A stretch of DNA of 64,000 nt from Fodinibius sediminis. GTDB lineage: Bacteria > Bacteroidota > Rhodothermia > Balneolales > Balneolaceae. Positions 18,946 to 27,993 of this stretch are shown here, piece by piece. Under the pieces are notes generated by a model, which saw only the letters and a list, made by a program, of their open reading frames with translations, ran no database searches and was not told the origin of the DNA. The DNA is taken from positions 241,651-305,650 of the forward strand of contig NZ_FXTH01000005.1 of assembly GCF_900182555.1 (NCBI RefSeq), written 5' to 3'. The translations under genes and the position numbers were made by a program. Positions within the stretch are counted from its first letter, which is position 1. Each line of letters starts with the position of its first letter.

Positions 18946-20004
18946 CTACAGCAGGACTGATTCCAGCAATTTGATATAGGTTGCAATGCCCTCCTCAATC
19001 TCTGCAAGGCGGATAAACTCATCGGCCGTATGTGAACGGGCTGATTTTCCCGGACCTATTTTCAGCGAGGGGACGGGCAGTACTGATTGATCAGAAAGTG
19101 TCGGTGAGCCGTATTGCTCCAGGCCAAGCTGGTCTCCCGATTGTACAATCGGGTGGTCAAGTGGTATGAAAGAGGGATTCAGGCGGATCGACCGGGCCGT
19201 GATATCCGATTCAATATGCTTGTCGATAACTTCCAGGATTTCCGCGTTGTCGTGGGCATCGGTGCTGCGGACATCCACGGTGAAGGAACAGCTATCGGGC
19301 ACCACGTTATGCTGACTTCCCGCTTTTATGACGGTGGTGGTCATTTTGACCGGGCCAAGCATCTCCGATACCTTGTTGAACCGATACGTCTTGAGCCATT
19401 CAATATCCTTGAGGGCAATATAGATAGCGTTTTTGCCCTCGTCTCGCGCAGCATGCCCGCTGACGCCTCTGGCCGTGCATTCAAGTACCATCAGTCCCTT
19501 TTCGGCTACTGCCATGCGCATCTGCGTCGGCTCACCTACGATAGCGCAATCAATATCCGGAATCTTGTCAAGAATGGAAATGATGCCCTGGTCGCCCGAT
19601 ATTTCTTCCTCGCCTGTTGCGGCCAGGACAAGGTTGTAGTTCAGGTCCTTTTTGGAATAAAAGTGGATAAAAGCGGCAATAAGTGAGGTAAGAGGTCCCC
19701 CCGCATCATTGGATCCCAGTCCAAAGAGTTTGCCTTCCTCCACAACCGGAGTGAAAGGGTCCCTGCTGTAGCCGGCATTGGGTTTTACCGTATCATGGTG
19801 TGAATTGAGCAGAATCGTCGGTTTTGATTCGTCAAAATGCTTGTTAAGGCACCAGATGTTATTGACATGACGGTGGGTGGGAATTCCTTTCTCTTCCAAA
19901 AACTGCTGGATCAGATTCCCGGTCGCTTCTTCCTCTTTCGAGAAAGAAGGAGAGGCGATAAGTTGTTCTAGAAGCCTGGTGGCTTCTGTAAATAGCTGGT
20001 TCAT
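18946..20004 (-). CDS. argE: M20-family N-acylcitrulline / N-acylornithine deacylase
   Basis: The 352-residue zinc peptidase has the M20 metal sites: NSHHDTVKP (His69, Asp71), the bridging Asp100 in GSNDAGGP and the Glu pair in TGEEEISGDQG. In Bacteroidota and Xanthomonas operons with an N-acylornithine carbamoyltransferase, this enzyme removes the acyl group from N-acylcitrulline rather than from N-acetylornithine. Its place directly after argF'-argB supports that role. The start overlaps argB by 4 bases. The acyl group (acetyl or succinyl) cannot be read from the sequence alone. Confidence 0.88.
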   Translation of the reverse strand: MNQLFTEATRLLEQLIASPSFSKEEEATGNLIQQFLEEKGIPTHRHVNNIWCLNKHFDESKPTILLNSHHDTVKPNAGYSRDPFTPVVEEGKLFGLGSNDAGGPLTSLIAAFIHFYSKKDLNYNLVLAATGEEEISGDQGIISILDKIPDIDCAIVGEPTQMRMAVAEKGLMVLECTARGVSGHAARDEGKNAIYIALKDIEWLKTYRFNKVSEMLGPVKMTTTVIKAGSQHNVVPDSCSFTVDVRSTDAHDNAEILEVIDKHIESDITARSIRLNPSFIPLDHPIVQSGDQLGLEQYGSPTLSDQSVLPVPSLKIGPGKSARSHTADEFIRLAEIEEGIATYIKLLESVLL

Positions 20005-20777
20005 AGTGTAAGTTCGGTTCCTATATTATTGAGCAGGTTGTCAGCGTGTTTGATATGCACGTGATCAACATTTTGTTGCAGTGCTTCGAAAGCAGTGTCG
20101 AGCTTTGGAATCATGCCTTCGTTAATGATTCCGTCTTTTTTAAGCTGAATGTATTTATCCGAATCGATGCGATCGATCCAGGAGTCATCATCCTCAACAT
20201 CCAGCAGCACGCCCGGTTTTTCAAAACAATAGGTCAGATGAGTGTCATATTTGCTGGTTAGGGCAATGGTCAGGGCGGATGCAATGGCATCGGCGTTGGT
20301 ATTCAACAGCTGGCCGTTTCCGTCGTGGGTGATAGCCGGAAAAACGGGAACGACCTGTTCATCCAGCAGCCGCCGGATAAAATAGGTGTTGATATTTTCG
20401 GGCGTGATGTCGCCGACGTAGCCGTAGTCGATATCCGGATGTTCTCGTTTCTTGGCGGGAATCATGTTGAGGTCTGCCCCGGAAAGCCCGAGGGCATTGC
20501 AGGAAAGCGCCTGCAGCCGCGCCACGATGGTTTTATTGATCAGCCCCGCGTAGACCATCACGGCCACCTCAAGTGCGGGCTTGTCGGTTATGCGCCGGCC
20601 GTCCCTCATCTGAACAGGAATACTCAGCCTGTTGCACAGGTCCGTGGCGGCAGTCCCTCCTCCGTGAACCACAATTTTAGGTGTGTCAATTTGGACAAAA
20701 TTTTCAAGAAACGTAGCCAGTCGGTCGTCGTTGTTGGCAATACTTCCGCCGATTTTAATAATATGAAGTGTCTGCAT
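20001..20777 (-). CDS. argB: N-acyl-L-glutamate kinase
   Basis: ArgB phosphorylates the gamma-carboxyl of N-acylglutamate. This 258-residue amino-acid-kinase-fold protein shows IKIGGSIAND at the N-terminus, VVHGGGTAATDLCNRL, the glycine-rich GLSGADLNMIPA and the NTNADAIASALTIAL segment. It abuts argF' upstream and overlaps the deacylase downstream. There is no N-terminal arginine-sensing extension like that of feedback-inhibited ArgB enzymes. Confidence 0.92.
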   Translation of the reverse strand: MQTLHIIKIGGSIANNDDRLATFLENFVQIDTPKIVVHGGGTAATDLCNRLSIPVQMRDGRRITDKPALEVAVMVYAGLINKTIVARLQALSCNALGLSGADLNMIPAKKREHPDIDYGYVGDITPENINTYFIRRLLDEQVVPVFPAITHDGNGQLLNTNADAIASALTIALTSKYDTHLTYCFEKPGVLLDVEDDDSWIDRIDSDKYIQLKKDGIINEGMIPKLDTAFEALQQNVDHVHIKHADNLLNNIGTELTL

Positions 20778-21712
20778 CAGAGATCCTCTAGTAAGTTTTG
20801 AAGCACAGCTTGTGCTGCGTATTCACGATTTTTAGCCTGTTGATATACCAGTGAATGATCGATGACCGGGTCAGAGGCCACAACATTCCGGCGAATCGGA
20901 AGGCAGTGCATAAACCGGGCATCGTTGGTCAGTGCCATCTTTTCAACAGTGATGGTCCAGTCTTTTTCTACTGCCGGCGTAGCCCCGTAGGAGTCATAAC
21001 TTGACCAGTTTTTGGCATAAATAAAATCGGCATCGGCAAAAGCTTCCTCCTGATTGTGCATGGTGGTAATACCGCCGGTGAATGCATCGGAAAGCTCGTA
21101 TCCCTCGGGGCAGGCACAAACGACTTCTGCATCTATGGCCGGCGACCACTGCAGAAATGAATTGCTTACAGCCTGTGGAAGGGCCTTGGGATGCGGCGCC
21201 CAGCTGAGCACCACCTTCGGGCGCTGAATGGCCGAGGCGGTGATCGTGGCCATATCCGTGAGCGACTGCAGGGGATGCAGGGTTGCAGACTCCAGGCTGA
21301 TTACCGGCACGGAAGAGTACTGTACAAAGTTGGTCAGTACACGTTCCTTGTAGTCTTCCTCCCGGTCCTCCAGGGTGGCAAAAGAACGGACACCCATGAT
21401 ATCACAGTAGCTACTGATCACTTTTACGGCATCCTTTATGTGTTCCTGGGTGGCCCCGTTCATGACAGTGCCGTCTTCAAACTCGACCTTCCAGGAATCT
21501 TTGTTGATATTTAGTACAATGACATCCATGCCCAGGTTTTGAGCGGCTTTCTGTGTACTGAGCCGGGTTCGCAGGCTGGGATTGAAGAAAACAAGCCCCA
21601 GTGTTTTGTGTTTTCCGATATTGGAAAACTGTGGCTGTTCTTTCAGGTTAACGACTTGCTGGATTAATGCGTCCGGATGTTCCACATCCGTGATAGAGGT
21701 AAAATGTTTCAT
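20777..21712 (-). CDS. argF': N-acylornithine carbamoyltransferase (acetyl- or succinyl-type)
   Basis: The enzyme carbamoylates N-acylornithine to N-acylcitrulline, a detour used by Bacteroidota and xanthomonads in place of ArgF. The carbamoyl-phosphate loop reads FNPSLRTRLSTQ instead of the STRT of normal OTCases, and HPLQSLTDMATI, SWAPHPKALPQAV and HCLPIRRN follow. Length is 311 residues. The loop that sets acyl specificity (around residues 84-91) reads MNGATQEH. In published work a Pro in B. fragilis SOTCase and a Glu in Xanthomonas AOTCase decide succinyl or acetyl preference; here a Gln appears to occupy the place. The ATGA overlap with argD couples the two. Confidence 0.9.
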   Translation of the reverse strand: MKHFTSITDVEHPDALIQQVVNLKEQPQFSNIGKHKTLGLVFFNPSLRTRLSTQKAAQNLGMDVIVLNINKDSWKVEFEDGTVMNGATQEHIKDAVKVISSYCDIMGVRSFATLEDREEDYKERVLTNFVQYSSVPVISLESATLHPLQSLTDMATITASAIQRPKVVLSWAPHPKALPQAVSNSFLQWSPAIDAEVVCACPEGYELSDAFTGGITTMHNQEEAFADADFIYAKNWSSYDSYGATPAVEKDWTITVEKMALTNDARFMHCLPIRRNVVASDPVIDHSLVYQQAKNREYAAQAVLQNLLEDL

Positions 21713-22851
21713 GTTACGTTACAGAGTGAGAGTGCGTTTTTCATTGCATTGATGAAGGTGGCCACTTCATTTTGAGTAATAATCAGTGGTGGAAGAAGAC
21801 GAAGGACATTTGGGTTGGACGAAACCCCGGTCAGAATTTTTTCTTCCTGGATCAGTACCTGGCGGAGTTCCTTGATGGCAAAGGGAAACTCGATGCCGAT
21901 CATTAGCCCGCGCCCCCGGACTTCATTGACTTCAGGAAATGAAGCCAGGCTGTTCATGAGTGTTGATCCCAGCTGTGCCGCCCGTTCCATGAGATTTTCA
22001 CTGTTGATCACATCCAGTACGGCCGTAGCTGCGGCGCAAGCCAGATGGTTACCTCCGAAGGTAGATCCAAGCTGACCATGAAAAGGTTTGATGTCAGGAT
22101 GGATGATGGTACCCGCTACGGGAAACCCGTTGCCCATCCCTTTTGCAACCGTGACGATATCGGCCTGGATGCCAGCATGCTGGTGGGCAAAGAAATGCCC
22201 GGTACGGCCATAGCCCGACTGAATTTCATCACAGACAAGCAGGGTGTTGGTGTCAGTGCACAGCTGGCGTACCTCTTGCAGGAATTCGTCGTCGGGAATG
22301 TGTATTCCGCCTATTCCCTGGATACCTTCAATGACAACGGCACAGACGTCGTTTTGGGATAATTCTTTGCTGAGTCCTTCCAGATCATTGAGTTCGAGAA
22401 AGGTTACCTCCCCCTTCGGGTTAATGGGGGAGACATACTTGTCGCCGTCGGTGATGCTGAGGGCTGCCGACGTCCGCCCGTGAAAGGCTTTTTTAAAAGC
22501 AATGACCTTGGAATTCTTATTATGGAATGAAGCCGCTTTTAAAGCGTTTTCATTGGCTTCGGCACCGGAATTGCTCAGGAAAAGCTGGTATCCTTCGTAG
22601 CCGGAAATTTCTCCCAGCTTTTCTGCCAGCTGCTGCTGCAGCGGATTTTTAACAGAATTCGAGTAAAAGCCGATGTCGCGAAGCTGACTATTGATTTCGT
22701 TGATATAGTGCGGGTGAGAATGCCCGATGGATATCACACCGTGGCCACTGTAAAAATCCAGGTATCGTTCACCATCTGCAGTATAGATGTAGTGATCCTG
22801 TGCTTTAACAGGTTCCAGGTCGAGTAGCGGGTAAACGTCGAAAAGTTCCAT
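21709..22851 (-). CDS. argD: N-acylornithine aminotransferase
   Basis: ArgD makes N-acylornithine from the semialdehyde using glutamate and PLP. The class-III aminotransferase motifs are FYSGHGVISIGHSHPH, FLSNSGAEANENALKAA, LLVCDEIQSGYGRTG and the PLP-lysine segment VAKGMGNGFPVAG. The ATG at 22851 is chosen over an in-frame start at 22902 that would reach into argC, because conserved sequence begins at MELFDVYP and the ATG sits one base after the argC stop. Length is 380 residues. Confidence 0.93.
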   Translation of the reverse strand: MELFDVYPLLDLEPVKAQDHYIYTADGERYLDFYSGHGVISIGHSHPHYINEINSQLRDIGFYSNSVKNPLQQQLAEKLGEISGYEGYQLFLSNSGAEANENALKAASFHNKNSKVIAFKKAFHGRTSAALSITDGDKYVSPINPKGEVTFLELNDLEGLSKELSQNDVCAVVIEGIQGIGGIHIPDDEFLQEVRQLCTDTNTLLVCDEIQSGYGRTGHFFAHQHAGIQADIVTVAKGMGNGFPVAGTIIHPDIKPFHGQLGSTFGGNHLACAAATAVLDVINSENLMERAAQLGSTLMNSLASFPEVNEVRGRGLMIGIEFPFAIKELRQVLIQEEKILTGVSSNPNVLRLLPPLIITQNEVATFINAMKNALSLCNVT

Positions 22852-22852
22852 A

Positions 22853-23830
22853 TTAGAAGTTTGAGGGTTTAAGTTGCAGACCCATTTCCTGGTCAAAGCC
22901 AAACATTAGATTCATATTCTCCACCGCCTGTCCGGAAGCCCCTTTGAGAAGGTTGTCAATAATGCTGGTGACAAGGAGTTTGTTTCCTTCTTTTTCCAGA
23001 TGAAGAAGCCCCTTGTTGGTATTGACGACCTGTTTCAGGTGTAGCGGGGTGTTGCTGAGGTGCACAAAGGGGGCGTCCTGGTAATAGTCCCGGTAGAGCA
23101 CCCGGGCATCATCCGCTGACAGGGCGCATTCCATATAAGCAGAGATAAAAATACCGCGGGTAAAATCGCCCCGTACGGGTATAAAATTAAGCTCCTTGTC
23201 AAAATCGGGTGATTCCTGCTGTAGTTTTTGTCGGACTTCCCCCACATGCTGGTGGCGCAGTGGCTTATAGATGGAGACATTGTTGTTGCGCCAGCTGAAA
23301 TGAGAGGTTGCTCTCAGCGAGCTGCCGGCGCCTGTGGATCCGGTAATTCCATGAATATGAACATCCGTCCCCAGATGGCCACTGTGGGCCAGTGGAAGTA
23401 ATGCCAGCTGGATAGCGGTGGCAAAACAGCCGGGATTGGCAATATTCCGGGCTTCCCGGATCGTATCTTTCTGTAGTTCCGGTAATCCATAGACAAAGGA
23501 GCGGCGGTCGTATGTCTGTTCCGGGGCCAGACGGAAGTCGCGGCTCAGATCGATAATCTGAATGTCATCATCCACCGGGTGGTCCTCCAGGAATGCTGCT
23601 GAATTTCCATGGCCCATGCAAAGAAAGAGGAGATCGATGTCGGAATCCAGCTCATGGCTGAAGTTCATTTCCGTATCGCCGATAAGGTCCTGGTGTACGG
23701 ATGCCACTGGTTCCCCGGCCTTGCTGGTACTGTATACAAAGCGAATAGCGGTTTCAGGATGATGCAGTAAAATTCGGACGAGCTCTCCGGCAGCATAGCC
23801 GGTGCCGCCGACAATACCTACGTTAATCAT
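22853..23830 (-). CDS. argC: N-acetyl-gamma-glutamyl-phosphate reductase
   Basis: ArgC reduces N-acylglutamyl phosphate to the semialdehyde with NADPH. It opens with GIVGGTGYAAGELVRILLHHP and contains the catalytic Cys in ANPGCFATAIQLALLPL, with GITGSTGAGSSLR after it. Length is 325 residues. The gene overlaps argG by 8 bases and is followed by argD after one base. Confidence 0.95.
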   Translation of the reverse strand: MINVGIVGGTGYAAGELVRILLHHPETAIRFVYSTSKAGEPVASVHQDLIGDTEMNFSHELDSDIDLLFLCMGHGNSAAFLEDHPVDDDIQIIDLSRDFRLAPEQTYDRRSFVYGLPELQKDTIREARNIANPGCFATAIQLALLPLAHSGHLGTDVHIHGITGSTGAGSSLRATSHFSWRNNNVSIYKPLRHQHVGEVRQKLQQESPDFDKELNFIPVRGDFTRGIFISAYMECALSADDARVLYRDYYQDAPFVHLSNTPLHLKQVVNTNKGLLHLEKEGNKLLVTSIIDNLLKGASGQAVENMNLMFGFDQEMGLQLKPSNF

Positions 23831-25019
23831 GGTTGTTTACTGATTGGTGAATATTAATCTGATTGGATAAAATTTTAGCAAAGCCTTTTACATCTTCACC
23901 GCTCCAGGCGTTATTCATTTCGCCATAGTCGCCGAATTTTGCATTCATCAGATCGTTGGGTGATGTAATACCTTCGATCTCAAATCGGTAAGGTGACAAT
24001 TTGATGGAGACACTCCCGTTGACGGTCGACTGGGTATCGGAAAGAAAGGCTTCAATATTGCGCATCACAGGATCCAGATACTGCCCCTCGTGAAGCATCA
24101 TGCCATACCACTCAGACAGTTGGTTCTTCCAGTACAGTTGCCACTTGGTCAGGACATGTTTTTCCAGTTGTTCGTGGGCTTTGATGATGAGCATGGCGGC
24201 AGCCGCTTCAAACCCAACGCGGCCCTTGATGCCGATGATGGTGTCTCCTACATGAATATCGCGGCCTATGGCATATTCTGAACCGATTTTATCCAGGCTG
24301 CGAATGAGTTCAACAGGATCCAGCCTTTCATCGTCGATGCTCACGGGCTCGCCGTTTTTAAACGTCAGGCTGATGGTCTGCGGGTCTTCCCGTTCCAGGG
24401 GACTAGGGTATGCCTCCCCGGGCAGCGGCTGGTCGGAGGTCAGGGTTTCTGCCCCACCGACGCTGGTGCCCCAGAGCCCCTTGTTGATCGAGTATTTGGC
24501 CTCGCTCCAGTCCATGTCGACATTGTGGTCTTTCAGGAAAGCCACTTCTTCTTCCCGCGTCAGCTGCTGATCGCGGATGGGGGTAATGATGTCCAGGTCG
24601 GGAGCTACCACATTGAAGACAAGATCGAAACGCACCTGGTCGTTGCCCGCCCCGGTACTCCCGTGGGCAATGGCATCAGCACCCACTTCGAGGGCGTACT
24701 TTGCTATGGCAATAGCCTGGAAAACCCGTTCCGAGCTGACCGAGAGGGGGTAGGTGTTGTTTTTAAGGACATTGCCGAAAATCATAAACCGGACAATCTT
24801 GTTATAATAGTCATCCGTTCTATGAAGCGTCTGGTGGGTATCACTTCCCAGGCTGTAGGCATGCTGTTCAATACGGTCCAGCTCCTTCTGGTCAAATCCC
24901 CCGGTATTGACCAGGACGGTATGTATTTCCGCCTGGTATTCCTCTTTGAGATAGGGTACGCAGTAGGAGGTATCAAGTCCGCCGCTGAAGGCCAGAACTA
25001 TGTTCTTTTTCTTAGTCAT
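23823..25019 (-). CDS. argG: Argininosuccinate synthase
   Basis: ArgG joins citrulline and aspartate with ATP to give argininosuccinate. The PP-loop AFSGGLDTSYCV is near the N-terminus, and HGSTGAGNDQVRFDL plus the PIRDQQLTREEEV region fit the family. Length is 398 residues. It overlaps the upstream GNAT gene by 8 bases and argC by 8 bases, so three genes at the head of the operon are translationally linked. Confidence 0.96.
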   Translation of the reverse strand: MTKKKNIVLAFSGGLDTSYCVPYLKEEYQAEIHTVLVNTGGFDQKELDRIEQHAYSLGSDTHQTLHRTDDYYNKIVRFMIFGNVLKNNTYPLSVSSERVFQAIAIAKYALEVGADAIAHGSTGAGNDQVRFDLVFNVVAPDLDIITPIRDQQLTREEEVAFLKDHNVDMDWSEAKYSINKGLWGTSVGGAETLTSDQPLPGEAYPSPLEREDPQTISLTFKNGEPVSIDDERLDPVELIRSLDKIGSEYAIGRDIHVGDTIIGIKGRVGFEAAAAMLIIKAHEQLEKHVLTKWQLYWKNQLSEWYGMMLHEGQYLDPVMRNIEAFLSDTQSTVNGSVSIKLSPYRFEIEGITSPNDLMNAKFGDYGEMNNAWSGEDVKGFAKILSNQINIHQSVNNHD

Positions 25020-25683
25020 TTTTACTGGTCGTTAAATTTAGAAACTGTTTTGTTTTTCGTTGCAGATGTCGCTGGTGAAGTCGGACAAACCGCTTGAATT
25101 TCTTCCAGCGGGTCTGTTTGTCCTTTTCGGAAGTCTTTTTTTCTTTCTGTTCCTTGGGATCATAGAGCATACCCGTACACAGGCAGTCCTTGCGATTCTC
25201 ATTCGTAAGAATATCATAGTTGGGACAGCTTTGGCAGCCTTTCCAGAAAGCTTCGTCCTGGGTCAGCTCCGAAAAGGTTACGGGCCGGTATCCCATATCC
25301 GAATTAATCTTCATCACAGCCATACTGGTGGTGATACCAAAAATTTTGGCATTCGGATAGTTGGTTCGGGACAGGTTAAACACCTTTTCCTTGATCTTTC
25401 TGCCAAGTCCCATGCCGCGATAGTGGGGATGAACAATAAGACCCGAATTGGCAATGTATTTCTTGTTGTCCCAGCTTTCGATATAGCTGAATCCTGCAAA
25501 TTTATTGCCTTCCGTATCAATGGCAATAACCGCTTTGCCCTCTTCCATTTTCGCTCGAATGTATTCGGGCTTGCGCTTGGCAATACCGGTGCCGCGCTGT
25601 TTGGCAGCCTCTTCCATTATCTTGCAGATTTCTTCGGCATGCGAAAAATGCTGTGAATCGGCTACAGATAGTCGAATATTCAT
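25012..25683 (-). CDS. GNAT acyltransferase heading the arginine operon, candidate N-acylglutamate synthase
   Basis: The first 145 residues are a GNAT fold with the acyl-CoA loop VHPHYRGMGLGRKIKEK (residues 85-101). No argA or argJ lies in the operon, and this gene overlaps argG by 8 bases at the operon head, so it is the best candidate for acylating glutamate with acetyl-CoA or succinyl-CoA. After the GNAT core comes a Cys cluster (Cys150, Cys153, Cys167, Cys169) that looks able to bind zinc or an Fe-S cluster, and a basic tail (RWKKFKRFVRLHQRHLQRK). Function is inferred from context, and the tail is not part of the minimal GNAT domain. Confidence 0.75.
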   Translation of the reverse strand: MNIRLSVADSQHFSHAEEICKIMEEAAKQRGTGIAKRKPEYIRAKMEEGKAVIAIDTEGNKFAGFSYIESWDNKKYIANSGLIVHPHYRGMGLGRKIKEKVFNLSRTNYPNAKIFGITTSMAVMKINSDMGYRPVTFSELTQDEAFWKGCQSCPNYDILTNENRKDCLCTGMLYDPKEQKEKKTSEKDKQTRWKKFKRFVRLHQRHLQRKTKQFLNLTTSKND

Positions 25684-26056
25684 ATTATAGCAGTTGGTGT
25701 AATATCAGGCAGCAATGATTGGTTGCTGTTGAAAGTAGTGTATTATGAGGATGAATTTGCGGATGAGGAAAGACGTGATGCACCCTCCGCAAGAGAAGAT
25801 GTTTATGAGCCCGAAAGGGCCCGCGGCCGCCGCCGAATGGGATAGAGCGGAAATACAGGAAGGTCCTCAACAGCTAGCCTGTCGAAAAAAATATGGTTGT
25901 ATGTTCCGCCTTTTTTCATAATGGAGTATGATAATATCTTCTGTAAAAAAATACAAAAAATATTTTACGGTTTCTCCAAAAAAAGTAGTTGAACTGCTGG
26001 GCTATAATCTGGACTTTTCAGCTGATCATTCTTTATCTGAACAGGACCTGTGGTTG
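25684..26056. other. Divergent intergenic region between the arg operon and recQ
   Basis: This holds the promoters for the arginine operon (minus) and recQ (plus). A plus-strand reading frame from a TTG at 25723 or a GTG at 25738 to a stop at 25845 would encode 40 or 35 residues ending in an Arg-rich tail (ERARGRRRMG). It has no ATG and no clear ribosome-binding site. The last 129 bases are also an open but unlikely N-terminal extension of recQ. Confidence 0.4.
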
Positions 26057-27991
26057 ATGAATAAATCCAAGATGGAAAAAGCCCGGCATATCCTCAAAAA
26101 CCGGTGGGGATACCCGGCCTTTCGGGAAGGCCAGGAGGAGGCAGTCAACGCTGTCCTGGAACGGAAGAATACCCTCGTGCTCTTTCCCACCGGCGGGGGA
26201 AAGTCTCTCTGCTATCAACTGCCGGCCATAATGCTTGATGGAATGACGGTGGTTATTTCTCCACTGGTTGCGCTGATGCAGGATCAGGTCCAGCAGCTCA
26301 GAGAACGCGGGATTGCCGCTACCTTTATTAACAGCACGCTCTCTACGTGGGAGATCGAGCAGCGCCTGGCAAATGCACGCAATGGCATGTATAAACTGCT
26401 CTATTGCGCTCCCGAGCGACTACAGAGTCCGCTGTGGCAGGCCGAACTCCCGAAGCTCGACCTCAGCTTTATTGCGGTTGACGAGGCCCATTGCATTTCA
26501 GAGTGGGGGCATGATTTTCGTCCGAGCTACCGGGAAATCCGGCCGGCCTTCGAATCAGTGGACGGTTCAGTGAGCTGGATCGCCCTTACTGCTACAGCCA
26601 CGCCGGAGGTGCGCGCCGATATCCAGGATAATCTTGGGTTTGAAGATCCGGTTATCGTATCAAAGGGCTTTGAGCGGCCCAACCTGAAGTGGTGGGTTAC
26701 GGCTACGCCCAAAAAGGATAAGAAATTGCTCGAGGCGGTGAGCCAGGCGGGAGAACGGGGATCGGGACTGGTCTATGGCGGTACACGAAGAAATTGTGAA
26801 CGACTGGCCCGGGAGATCAGCAACCGGTTAGAGCTGAAAGCGGAAGCCTATCACGCAGGTATTGAGGCGGAGGAACGGCAGCGCATACAGCAGCAGTGGG
26901 TGGACGGAGAGCTTCCGCTGGTGGTAGCGACCAGTGCCTTTGGTATGGGAATTGACAAGGCTGACTGCCGCTATGTCATTCATTATGTGATGCCTTACAC
27001 CCTGGAGGCTTACTACCAGCAGGCCGGACGTGCCGGCCGCGATGGAGTTGAGAGTTTCCCGCTTCTTTTGTTCAAATCTTCTGATCTGATAACGGCTGAA
27101 CAGCGTATTAAAGATTCCTACCCCGAGAAGAAACAGCTGCAACATTTGTATGATGCCCTCTGTGACAGCCTCGATTTGGCGGTGGGGGCCGAGATGGAGA
27201 AGATGCAACAGGTTTCTCTCGATGCGCTGGCAACACGGTCCGGCTTTTCAAAACGCATCAGCCGTTCTGCACTGAATGTACTCAGTCATCTCAGTATTAT
27301 TCAGCTTGTCGAAAGAATAAATCCTCAGATAGGAATCCATTTCGTGGCCAGCCGAGACTATATTCGAACGGTTATTACCGAGGCTAAAAACCAGCGTAAA
27401 GCGATATTCCTGGATACATTGCTCCGTCAGTTTGGCGGGGAGGCGTTTGGCGAGATGAAATTTATTGATTTTGATTATCTGCAGCAGAAATTGAACGTAT
27501 CGCCCAATGCCGTTAAGAAAGGCCTTCAGATATTGCAGGACCATGAACAGCTGTTGCAGTTTGAGGTTACCGGGGCGCTGCCGCTGGTAAAAATTGTGGA
27601 TGGGCGGCGGTCGTCGCTGGGATTAAGTAAAGCTGAACTGGAGCGTCATCGGAACACGCTCTTGAAAAAACTGGACTATATGCGGGGGTACATCCAGACC
27701 GAGCATTGCCGGGAGGTCTATATCCGGCAATATTTCGGGGAAGAGGCCGTGAAGCCCTGCGGGCACTGCGACAACTGCCTGAAAGGGCAGACTTCGGACT
27801 ATCATTTTGGAAATTCGGATCTGCTGAGCATCAGACAGGCCCTGGAGAAGGGCGGAAAAACCGTGGCCCAGCTCTGTCGGCAGTTTGGATGGCGCCGGGA
27901 GCGTGTGAAGAAGTCACTCAGCCACCTGATCCGGGAGGAAAAGGTGGTTGAACGTTCTGAAAAATATTTCTGGCGTGATCATCAAATGTGA
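26057..27991 (+). CDS. recQ: RecQ-family ATP-dependent DNA helicase
   Basis: RecQ unwinds DNA 3'-5' in recombination and repair. The superfamily-2 motifs are clear: FREGQEEAV, PTGGGKSLCYQLPA, DEAHCISEWGHDFRP, ALTATATPEV, ATSAFGMGIDKADCRYVIH and QQAGRAGRDG. The RecQ zinc site appears as CREVYIRQYFGEE and CGHCDNCL. The usual C-terminal HRDC domain is missing; instead the end reads as a HTH-like segment (KTVAQLCRQFGWRRERVKKS). The ATG at 26057 is preferred over one at 25928, since the upstream 43 residues show no family similarity; ATG 26072 is also possible. Length is 644 residues. Confidence 0.92.
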   Translation: MNKSKMEKARHILKNRWGYPAFREGQEEAVNAVLERKNTLVLFPTGGGKSLCYQLPAIMLDGMTVVISPLVALMQDQVQQLRERGIAATFINSTLSTWEIEQRLANARNGMYKLLYCAPERLQSPLWQAELPKLDLSFIAVDEAHCISEWGHDFRPSYREIRPAFESVDGSVSWIALTATATPEVRADIQDNLGFEDPVIVSKGFERPNLKWWVTATPKKDKKLLEAVSQAGERGSGLVYGGTRRNCERLAREISNRLELKAEAYHAGIEAEERQRIQQQWVDGELPLVVATSAFGMGIDKADCRYVIHYVMPYTLEAYYQQAGRAGRDGVESFPLLLFKSSDLITAEQRIKDSYPEKKQLQHLYDALCDSLDLAVGAEMEKMQQVSLDALATRSGFSKRISRSALNVLSHLSIIQLVERINPQIGIHFVASRDYIRTVITEAKNQRKAIFLDTLLRQFGGEAFGEMKFIDFDYLQQKLNVSPNAVKKGLQILQDHEQLLQFEVTGALPLVKIVDGRRSSLGLSKAELERHRNTLLKKLDYMRGYIQTEHCREVYIRQYFGEEAVKPCGHCDNCLKGQTSDYHFGNSDLLSIRQALEKGGKTVAQLCRQFGWRRERVKKSLSHLIREEKVVERSEKYFWRDHQM

Positions 27992-27993
27992 AA

